NCBI GenBank assembly: GCA_949286445.1
Contig: CASECL010000004.1
Location: forward strand, 1 to 8,871
DNA from: an uncultured bacterium
GTDB lineage: Bacteria; Verrucomicrobiota; Lentisphaeria; Victivallales; Victivallaceae
Direction: 5' to 3'
Length of the DNA stretch: 8,871 nt
Both the position numbers and the translations under genes were made by a program. The notes under the pieces were generated by a model. The model was not told where the DNA came from and made no database searches. It was given only the letters and a program-made list of their open reading frames with translations. This document shows positions 1 through 5,893 of the stretch, piece by piece. Each line of letters opens with the position of its first letter. The first letter of the stretch is position 1.

Positions 1-62
1 AATTTTGAGCTTGCGTACGACAGTACGCGGCGCTCTCATTTCCTAAAAACTGTCTCAAAATA
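1..62. repeat. Nested inverted repeat at left window edge, possible repeat or mobile-element end
   Basis: ATTTTGAG at 2-9 is matched by its exact reverse complement CTCAAAAT at 54-61. Between them lies a second, tighter hairpin: GCGTAC (13-18), loop GACA, GTACGC (23-28). Two possible U-G pairs and then GAGC (7-10) with GCTC (32-35) extend it to about 12 pairs with one bulged C. GAG at 7-9 could therefore pair with either partner, giving two alternative folds. There is no T-run after the stem, so it is not a standard intrinsic terminator. The design fits a dispersed palindromic repeat or the subterminal end of an insertion sequence lying to the left, but no transposase is in view and the element may continue outside the window. 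Confidence 0.45.
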
Positions 63-138
63 GGGTTTTGCATAATCGACTATTTATTTTATGTATCGCA
101 CAGTTGAAATCCGTCACGCACAGGATTACAGTATAATC

Positions 139-167
139 CCGGACCATTCTGCTGTCCGGTCTTTTAT
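139..167 (+). terminator. Possible intrinsic terminator or leader hairpin
   Basis: CCGGAC (139-144) and GTCCGG (154-159) form a perfect six-pair GC-rich stem with a nine-base loop, followed by TCTTTTAT. This is the layout of a weak rho-independent terminator. It lies 52 bp before the ATG of the nucleotidyltransferase-like gene, so it could end a transcript arriving from the left or act in that gene's leader. A TATAAT occurs directly before it (132-137), but no matching -35 box sits at the right distance. The T-run is short and interrupted, so the strength is uncertain. Confidence 0.4.
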
Positions 168-218
168 ATGCAGTGCGTGTCATAATATAAAAAACAAAAT
201 ATTAAAACCTGTTTTTTC

Positions 219-908
219 ATGCAGAAAGTTTCTTCCATTTCAAATATCCGGAGTGAAATACTGCGGCAGCCGGTAAACGACACGGCTTCGCCATATCAGT
301 CTCTTCCCTATGATAAAAATTTTTTACTTGAGGCGGAGGATAAAGCCGGAACGGCACAGCAGACGGCATGGCAGCTGATTAATTCCTGCGGAATCCGGCA
401 GGCATGGGAAAACATCGGTGCCAAAGTCCATCTGATCGGATCGCTGGCAACCGGACTGCTGATCAAAAAACGGGATATTGACTTTCATATCTATACCGGC
501 GAACTCGATACCGGGAAAAGTTTTGCCGCAATCAATGAAATCTGCCGCGGCCGTCCGGTTACCCGACTGAAATACCGGAATCTTGCCTCCTCAGACGAAG
601 ACTGCCTGGAATGGCATGTCTGGTGTATGTTTAACCATGAAGAATGGCAGATTGATATGATACAAATCCGCCGCGGCTCACGTTTTGACGGTTATTTTGA
701 ACATATTGCCGACCGGATAAATGCGGTTTTAACCCCGGAAACCAGATTGGCAATTCTGGCACTGAAGTATCTTACTCCGGAAAACACACATATTTCCGGA
801 ATTGAGTATTACCGGGCGGTGCTGGAGGGAAAGGTCAGGTCATGGCAGGACTTTATTCTCTGGCGGGAACAGCATCCGCTGAACGGCATTGCCGAATGGT
901 GTCCATAA
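219..908 (+). CDS. Nucleotidyltransferase-fold protein of unknown substrate
   Basis: This is a cytosolic protein of 229 residues with no signal peptide or membrane segment. Around residues 72-92 it shows the signature of the DNA polymerase beta-like nucleotidyltransferase superfamily: Gly-Ser followed ten residues later by Asp-Ile-Asp (LIGSLATG...KRDIDFHIY). A third acidic residue in WQIDMIQIR fits the third metal ligand. Proteins with this arrangement transfer a nucleotide to RNA, antibiotics, proteins or small molecules; the substrate here is unknown. The C-terminal half (SRFDGYFEHIADRINAVLT, then LALKYLTPE) resembles, from memory, conserved Bacteroidetes proteins that are sometimes automatically labelled phosphoglycerate mutase family, although no such histidine motif is visible. 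The ATG at 219 is the only good start after an in-frame stop at 183, and no clear Shine-Dalgarno sequence precedes it. The first 30 or so residues look poorly conserved. It is separated by 389 bp from the next gene and is probably an independent unit. Confidence 0.75.
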   Translation: MQKVSSISNIRSEILRQPVNDTASPYQSLPYDKNFLLEAEDKAGTAQQTAWQLINSCGIRQAWENIGAKVHLIGSLATGLLIKKRDIDFHIYTGELDTGKSFAAINEICRGRPVTRLKYRNLASSDEDCLEWHVWCMFNHEEWQIDMIQIRRGSRFDGYFEHIADRINAVLTPETRLAILALKYLTPENTHISGIEYYRAVLEGKVRSWQDFILWREQHPLNGIAEWCP

Positions 909-1205
909 GGTATAATTGCCCCGCAGATATTTCCAGAAATACACTGCTATTCTGCAAAAAAATATTATAGCTTTTAACCTTGTAAAAAATCTCCTGCCTC
1001 GCACCTGCATTTCCGGCAGATTTATCAATCACCCCGGTCAGAACTGATTAAATTCTGCAAAAATTCCCCCTTTGATAAAATATTATCTGAACCAGAATTG
1101 CATCATTTTTCCGGAAAAAGCAAAACTATTGTGCAATCATTTTTTCATTTTTAAACAATTTTAAACAAACAAATAACAAATGTTAATTATTTTTTGTTTT
1201 TATTC

Positions 1206-1233
1206 TTGCTTTACAGCGTTTTTTAGCTATAAT
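1206..1233 (+). promoter_or_regulatory. Sigma-70 type promoter for the lacI-like operon
   Basis: A -35 box TTGCTT (1206-1211) is separated by 16 bp from a perfect -10 box TATAAT (1228-1233). AT-rich DNA lies upstream, and transcription would start near 1240, leaving a leader of roughly 58 bases before the ATG at 1298. This is the best promoter candidate in the window and the only obvious one before the five collinear genes that follow. Confidence 0.6.
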
Positions 1234-1237
1234 TTAG

Positions 1238-1257
1238 ATAAACGCAGATGCATTTAT
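1238..1257. promoter_or_regulatory. Candidate operator palindrome overlapping the transcription start
   Basis: The half-sites ATAAACGCAG (1238-1247) and ATGCATTTAT (1248-1257) match as inverted repeats at 8 of 10 positions. The palindrome begins five bases after the -10 box, where a bound repressor would block RNA polymerase. Size and position suit a LacI-family operator, and the regulator gene lies directly downstream, so autoregulation is a natural inference. The centre is GA rather than the CG usual for this family, and AT-rich DNA yields chance palindromes, so confidence is modest. Confidence 0.35.
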
Positions 1258-1297
1258 TGAACTATTTTAACTTATTTTTAATAGACTGAGCCACGAC

Positions 1298-2323
1298 ATG
1301 AATAAAAGTATGAGATCAGGCGGTATAAGGATCGCTGACATTGCCAAGGCAACCGGATTTTCCGGAGCAACAGTGTCTCTGGCGTTGAACAACAATCCCC
1401 GTCTTCCGCCGGAAACAATCCGCAAAGTGCAGGAGGAAGCCGGCAAATTGGGTTACATTTCGCCAAGAAAAAAGAGAGAAGAATTTGAACGGGCCAATGA
1501 ATCCAGAAAATTCTGGTGTCTGCTCTTTCCCTATTGTTACGAGCACTATGACTACACCGAGCTGGATCTTTTCCTGATTAACACGCTGGAAAAAATCGCT
1601 CTGGAACGCCGCGCCTCGCTGCAGATAACCCGGCTTGACTCCAACAACCGCCTGCCAAGTCAGTTGAGAAATACCAATTTCAATGCTCTGTTTATAAAAT
1701 CCTATGATCTGCCGGGCAAGGCTCAGGCTCCGGAAATCTACCGCGGCAATCCGGTAACCATTTTCGGCTTCAGTCCGCCTCAGGGGGGAATTCCGGCGAT
1801 TGCCCCGGATTACAGTGAAGTAACAAAACTGATATTTGACGCGGTCAGGCGCAATGAATGCCGGAATGTGATACTGCCCAACACTGACCATGCCGAAAGT
1901 GTGCATATCAACCGTCAGGTGAAAGATCTCCGGAAACTTGCTGCGGAGAATGCGGTAAATCTCAGTATTATCTCCGGAAATGACGATATTATCATAAAAA
2001 AAACGCTGGAAATCGTCAAATCCACCAAGGAGCGTACCGCCTTTATTTCATTGCGGAAATCCGGCCGTGAGCGGGAAATTGCAGAAAAAATCATAAATTC
2101 CGCCATTCCGGCAAAAAGTGAGATTGATTTTTTCATCTGTGAATTTGATCACCGCAAACAAAACAATCCTCACTTCAATTATATTGATCTGCGGGGTGAA
2201 GATATGATCCGCGCCGCGGTGGAAATGTTAAGTGCATCTTATCATCCGGTAAGTTCATCTCTCCTGCTGTCGCCGCGCATGATCAGGGCGTCGGCCAGAA
2301 ACTCATTTCAGGAAAACATTTAA
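1298..2323 (+). CDS. LacI-family transcriptional regulator with divergent hinge and effector domain
   Basis: This 341-residue DNA-binding regulator is the first gene of the operon. Residues 10-55 form a clear LacI-type helix-turn-helix (IADIAKATGFSGATVSLALN, then RLPPETIRKVQEEAGKLGY). Aligned without gaps to E. coli LacI, the recognition residues Tyr17, Gln18 and Arg22 correspond to Gly23, Ala24 and Leu28. The hinge following GYISP is RKKREEF, so the usual Ala53 and minor-groove Leu56 positions are Lys59 and Glu62. From about residue 72 a periplasmic-binding-protein-like effector domain follows (KFWCLLFPYCYEHYDY through DMIRAAVEMLSA). It is recognisable by length and alternating strand and helix pattern rather than by motif. 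Its ligand is probably a sugar from the pathway encoded downstream, but this is inference. The ATG at 1298 is used; Met5 is an equally possible start, and neither has a strong ribosome-binding site. The stop lies 27 bp before the transporter gene. Confidence 0.88.
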   Translation: MNKSMRSGGIRIADIAKATGFSGATVSLALNNNPRLPPETIRKVQEEAGKLGYISPRKKREEFERANESRKFWCLLFPYCYEHYDYTELDLFLINTLEKIALERRASLQITRLDSNNRLPSQLRNTNFNALFIKSYDLPGKAQAPEIYRGNPVTIFGFSPPQGGIPAIAPDYSEVTKLIFDAVRRNECRNVILPNTDHAESVHINRQVKDLRKLAAENAVNLSIISGNDDIIIKKTLEIVKSTKERTAFISLRKSGREREIAEKIINSAIPAKSEIDFFICEFDHRKQNNPHFNYIDLRGEDMIRAAVEMLSASYHPVSSSLLLSPRMIRASARNSFQENI

Positions 2324-2350
2324 CCACAAAATTATTGGGAAAAATATCTC

Positions 2351-4969
2351 ATGCGTAACATCCGACAGCAAATAAAAAGCAATATTCTCAACTGTTTTAT
2401 CGTTTTTTCCGTCTTATTGCTTCTGCCTGCCGTTGCCGGGGCGGCAGGAAGTAATTCGTCACAGGACGGGGTTCACTTTACTGTCCACTCAGCTGGCGAA
2501 GCCGCCGATGCCGTAACCGGCGGCGGCATTATAAAACTTAATTTGCATGGCAAAGCGGTAATTATCTCCGGCGGCAAAGCATTTGAAATCGGGGAAAATT
2601 TTTCTTCCCGCCGCAGCATTGAACTGCCTGAAGTACTGCCGTTGATCCCTGCGGTGGGAGATGACGGCAGCCGCGCAGTAATCGCAGGCGGGGTAAATGC
2701 CAATGGCTCTTTAAGTGACAAAGTAAATTTTATGACTGAAGATAACGGCAGATTTGTTTTCAACGCTCTTCCGGATCTTCCGGTGCCGCTGGCTGGAGCC
2801 GGAGCGGCGTTTTTTGACGGCAAAATCTATGTTTTCGGCGGAGCGGAAAGTCTGGATCCGATGAAAATCAATGAAAAAGTCTATTCTCTGGATATCCTTG
2901 ACCCGAAAAGTGGCTGGCAGGCCGATCCGGCTGCCCCGGCAGGCACGGAAGGCAAATTTCTGCCCCGTCTCATGGTGCAGAATAACATTCTTACCATTTT
3001 CGGCGGCTTCACTCCGGACGGCGGAAAAATGCTGCGCCCCTCACCTGCAGTTTACCAGCTGAAAATCGGCAAAGGCAAACAATACGGCTGGAAAAAACTT
3101 TCTGACATGCCGTCTTCCGGAGGCTTCAGTTCGGTATTCCAGATCGGCGTCACCCATTACGGACTCCTGGGCGCACTGGATAAAAATAATGCCGCCGCAG
3201 ATTGGAGACAGGCAATAAACAGCCGCTTCCAGCCGGCTGAAGCGGAGGCGGAAAATCAGAAAATACAGATTTACAGCAATGTTACCGACCGTTACTTCGG
3301 GGTAAGTGTTCCAAAGGAAATCCTGAATTGTTCAGCGGCAGTTGACATGCCTTATGTGTTTGCCGGGGCCGGAGACCGCCAGTTGCGGGAACCGGGAGCA
3401 TTATTCCTCTCCCTGAATGAAGACGGCAAAGTGACCGGCACTTTCTGCCGTATAAAAATGAATAAGGAAAGTTTGAATTATCTTGACTACCTTGTCATAC
3501 TCTTTTATGTGGTAATTCTGGTTTTCATCGGCCTTTACTTTGCCCGGAAAAACACCAGTGCCGACGATTACTTTGTCGGCGGACACAAAATGCCGATGTG
3601 GGTAGCCGCCATCAGCGCGCAGGCTGCCGGAGCCAGCGGCATAACCATGATGGCACTTCCGGCGATGGCTTACCAGACCAACCTGCTCTACTGGGGAACG
3701 CTTTTTGCCGGTTTTATTCCCACGCTTCTTGCCGCCATACTTATTATACCTATTCTGCGTAAACTCAATATAATAAGTGTTTATGAATATATTGAGATGC
3801 GCTTCTGCCGTCAGCTGCGGCAGTTTGCCTCCTTTGCCTTTCTGGTTTCACTGCTGCTGATCCGGCTGGGGGTGGTAACGCTGCTGCCGGCAATGGCCAT
3901 CGGAGCGGTTACCGGGTTGAATGTTTACTGCTGCATTATTATTACCGGAGTACTCGCCACCAGCTATACTGCCATAGGAGGGCTGGATTCAGTGGCCTGG
4001 TGCGATGTATTCCAGTTTGCTATCATGACGATCGGGGCGATAATCTGCGCGGTGATGATACTTTCCGGCACCGAGGGCGGTCTGGCAGGATTCTGGGCGA
4101 CGGCGTCAGCTTACGACAAACTTACGGTATTTGATTTCTCCTGGGATTGGACAATTCCGACGGTGTGGCTGCTATTGATTACCTCACCGTTAAATATGTT
4201 TTCCTCCGGATCGGACCAGGGGTTTGTCCAGCGGGTGATGGCGGTCAAGAGCCTGCGCGAGGCTAAACAGGTAACAGTAAACAACTTCCTGCTTGCTATT
4301 CCGGTACAGTCCGCCATGTGGATAATCGGGGTCGGGCTGTTTGTCTTCTTCTATCAGCATCCGGAACTTTATGATCCAACCCTGCAGCCGGACTCGGTTT
4401 TCCCGCAATTCATTGTTCAAAGTCTGCCGATGGGAGTCAGAGGTCTGATGATTATCGGCATCGTCGCCGCCTCAGTATCCACGCTGGATGCGGGGATTAA
4501 CTCTGCCGGAGCGGTAATGGTATCAGATTTCTTAAATGTCTGGTTTCCGGGCATGAGCAAAGAAAAACAACTCCGTCTCAGCCGGGTCTGCACCTTGTCC
4601 GCTGGAATTATCGGCACTTTGTCAGCGGTGGTTTATGCCACCTTTGAAAGCGGTTCATTGTGGGTGACGTTCTCAAAAATCACCGCGTTGATTATCGGCG
4701 GATTTCCCAGTATTTTCATGCTGGGTATGTTCACCAGGCGCGCCAACACCATTGGTGTAGTAGCTGGCTACATATTCTCCATGCTGGCGGTTTACCTGGT
4801 AATGGACCGGACGGATATCAACTTTGTTTATTACCCGGCGGTGGCATTGGCTTCCAGTTTTGCAGTAGGTTATCTGGTCAGCTTCTTCACCGGGGGAAGC
4901 AGAAAAAATCTTGATAATCTTACTGTCTTTACGGCAAAGGAGACAGCTGAAAATCCTGAAAGTATTTAA
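2351..4969 (+). CDS. Kelch propeller (mutarotase/epimerase-like) fused to sodium/solute symporter
   Basis: This is an 872-residue two-part protein. Residues 1-32 are a signal peptide (FIVFSVLLLLPAVAGAAG). Residues 40-368 contain about six kelch-type blades with recurring Gly-Gly turns (AVIISGG, AVIAGG, IYVFGG, LTIFGG, YVFAGAG). Their number and total length fit the NanM/YjhT sialic-acid mutarotase family and its cyclically permuted relatives. Residues 370-872 are a full-length sodium/solute symporter (SSS family) with about 13 membrane helices. It has the family's DYFVGGHKMPMWVAA entry, the helix-4 Arg505 in LIRLGVV, GGLDSVAWCDVFQF, and ASVSTLDAGINS, where Ser710 and Thr711 match the sodium-binding serines. 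The signal peptide places the propeller outside the membrane, consistent with the outside N-terminus of 13-helix SSS carriers. The likely role is to convert a released sugar to the transported form and import it with sodium. A sialic acid or related acidic sugar is possible but unproven. GGGA at 2337-2340 is a weak ribosome-binding site. Confidence 0.88.
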   Translation: MRNIRQQIKSNILNCFIVFSVLLLLPAVAGAAGSNSSQDGVHFTVHSAGEAADAVTGGGIIKLNLHGKAVIISGGKAFEIGENFSSRRSIELPEVLPLIPAVGDDGSRAVIAGGVNANGSLSDKVNFMTEDNGRFVFNALPDLPVPLAGAGAAFFDGKIYVFGGAESLDPMKINEKVYSLDILDPKSGWQADPAAPAGTEGKFLPRLMVQNNILTIFGGFTPDGGKMLRPSPAVYQLKIGKGKQYGWKKLSDMPSSGGFSSVFQIGVTHYGLLGALDKNNAAADWRQAINSRFQPAEAEAENQKIQIYSNVTDRYFGVSVPKEILNCSAAVDMPYVFAGAGDRQLREPGALFLSLNEDGKVTGTFCRIKMNKESLNYLDYLVILFYVVILVFIGLYFARKNTSADDYFVGGHKMPMWVAAISAQAAGASGITMMALPAMAYQTNLLYWGTLFAGFIPTLLAAILIIPILRKLNIISVYEYIEMRFCRQLRQFASFAFLVSLLLIRLGVVTLLPAMAIGAVTGLNVYCCIIITGVLATSYTAIGGLDSVAWCDVFQFAIMTIGAIICAVMILSGTEGGLAGFWATASAYDKLTVFDFSWDWTIPTVWLLLITSPLNMFSSGSDQGFVQRVMAVKSLREAKQVTVNNFLLAIPVQSAMWIIGVGLFVFFYQHPELYDPTLQPDSVFPQFIVQSLPMGVRGLMIIGIVAASVSTLDAGINSAGAVMVSDFLNVWFPGMSKEKQLRLSRVCTLSAGIIGTLSAVVYATFESGSLWVTFSKITALIIGGFPSIFMLGMFTRRANTIGVVAGYIFSMLAVYLVMDRTDINFVYYPAVALASSFAVGYLVSFFTGGSRKNLDNLTVFTAKETAENPESI

Positions 4970-5019
4970 ATTAAGTTAAATTTCAATATATCAAATGTTT
5001 CAGAAAAAATTTCAAAGAC

Positions 5020-5024
5020 AGGAG
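5020..5024 (+). promoter_or_regulatory. Shine-Dalgarno site that sets the pseudopilin start
   Basis: AGGAG lies six bases before the ATG at 5031. It is the strongest ribosome-binding site in the window. It favours the start at 5031 over an in-frame ATG at 4995, which has no such site and would bury the prepilin leader behind 12 extra residues. Confidence 0.75.
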
Positions 5025-5030
5025 CAAAAC

Positions 5031-5861
5031 ATGAAAAAGAATTTCACCTTGATCGAATTGCTCGTGGTTGTGGCCATCATCGGCATTCTGGCATCTCTGC
5101 TGCTGCCGAGTCTGAACAAAGCCCGTGAAAGGGCCCGTATGGCTATGTGTATAAGCAATATGAAACAGATTGCCGCCGCTACACTCACTTACACCAATGA
5201 TCACAACAATCTGCCGCCATTATGCAATATTTGCAAAAGCTGGAATGACAAAGGCAGTCATGATCTTGAGAGCAACCGCAACTCAAAACATATAACCTTC
5301 ATCCGCGCGCTGCAGGGCCCGTATTTATCCAACCATAATGTGTGGACGTGCCCCAGCGACGCATCTCTCCGGGAGAAGAACTACGTCAACCGGATGTATT
5401 CACTCAAGGGAGAAGATCTGAGAGGAACCTTGTCATACGCCCCGAACAGTTCAAATACTGATTATGATCAAATCATGGCCAGCGGGGATTTGCAGGCAAA
5501 AAATATGTTCGGCTGTGCCTGGAGTCAGAAAATGTCACGGGTGGCCGGGGATACTTTTCTCTACGCCGATGCCATGATTGCCTCGGTGAGATTTGCATTG
5601 TGGCCGAACTGGGGAGCTGGCAGCAGGAATTTCAATATCTGGCGTGACCGGGACAATTATGGTGGCATTCCCTCTGTAAAATATACCGGCAGACACAATG
5701 ACCGTCAGATCTGGGGTAAACAGCCGTTTTCACTTGCCGACGGTTCAGTTCAGATGCTTACTGCGGCAGACAGCAAGGATAAACTTGCGGACAGCAAGCG
5801 GGGAGATTTCCCGCTGTACGGCAACTATAAAGGCCGCTGGTCGGCTACCGCCAATGACTGA
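5031..5861 (+). CDS. Pseudopilin-like secreted protein (type II secretion / type IV pilin N-terminus)
   Basis: This 276-residue protein begins with a prepilin leader and hydrophobic helix: MKKN, then FTLIELLVVVAIIGILASLL. Glu9 is the conserved glutamate at position 5 of the mature pilin. The residue before the cut is Asn rather than the usual Gly, so processing would occur between Asn4 and Phe5 by a lineage-adapted prepilin peptidase. After the helix comes LNKARERARMAMCISNMKQIAAA, typical of the large pseudopilin-like families of Lentisphaerae and Planctomycetes. Near the C-terminus, His222 and the Asp237-Gly238 pair in FSLADGSVQML resemble the HX9DG motif of these families, but with 14 rather than 9 residues between. 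Four cysteines (in AMCIS, LCNIC and WTCP) lie in the N-terminal half, with another in FGCAW. It sits 61 bp after the transporter and 32 bp before the lyase-like gene, so it is probably co-expressed. It may be a secretion or surface-display component; the exact function is unknown. Confidence 0.82.
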   Translation: MKKNFTLIELLVVVAIIGILASLLLPSLNKARERARMAMCISNMKQIAAATLTYTNDHNNLPPLCNICKSWNDKGSHDLESNRNSKHITFIRALQGPYLSNHNVWTCPSDASLREKNYVNRMYSLKGEDLRGTLSYAPNSSNTDYDQIMASGDLQAKNMFGCAWSQKMSRVAGDTFLYADAMIASVRFALWPNWGAGSRNFNIWRDRDNYGGIPSVKYTGRHNDRQIWGKQPFSLADGSVQMLTAADSKDKLADSKRGDFPLYGNYKGRWSATAND

Positions 5862-5881
5862 TGTAAACTGATTGAATATTT

Positions 5882-5887
5882 AGGAAG
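5882..5887 (+). promoter_or_regulatory. Ribosome-binding site of the lyase-like gene
   Basis: AGGAAG ends six bases before the ATG at 5894 and supports that start. The resulting protein opens directly with a signal peptide. Confidence 0.6.
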
Positions 5888-5893
5888 CTGATT

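Larger units (their letters stand above)
909..1297. other. AT-rich intergenic region with promoter signals, no gene
   Basis: No open frame with coding character is present on either strand. The left part contains a perfect 12-bp direct repeat, ATTCTGCAAAAA, at 949-960 and 1052-1063. Each copy is followed by AATATTAT, directly in the first case and about 15 bp later in the second. GATAA and TTATC at 1074-1078 and 1083-1087 form a small palindrome. From about 1133 the sequence becomes strongly AT-rich with A and T tracts, which resembles an UP element upstream of the promoter at 1206-1233. No convincing terminator was found for the gene ending at 908. Confidence 0.6.

Noticed and set aside
91..276. 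Short + strand frame of 61 codons before the nucleotidyltransferase gene
   Set aside because: It overlaps that gene's start in another frame and runs through the hairpin at 139-159; no recognisable protein character.
994..1019. CTGCC/GGCAG inverted repeat as terminator of the nucleotidyltransferase gene
   Set aside because: Only five pairs around a 16-base loop and no T-run of useful length.
1316..1906. Minus-strand open frame of 196 codons
   Set aside because: It is antisense to the clear LacI helix-turn-helix and effector domain; no recognisable domain or ribosome-binding site.
3458..4969. Separate symporter gene starting at an internal ATG (Met370 of the fusion)
   Set aside because: The frame is continuous with the propeller, no stop or ribosome-binding site is present, and the propeller's signal peptide gives the right topology for a fusion.
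4995..5030. Upstream ATG as start of the pseudopilin
   Set aside because: It has no ribosome-binding site and adds 12 residues before the prepilin leader, whereas AGGAG precedes the ATG at 5031.
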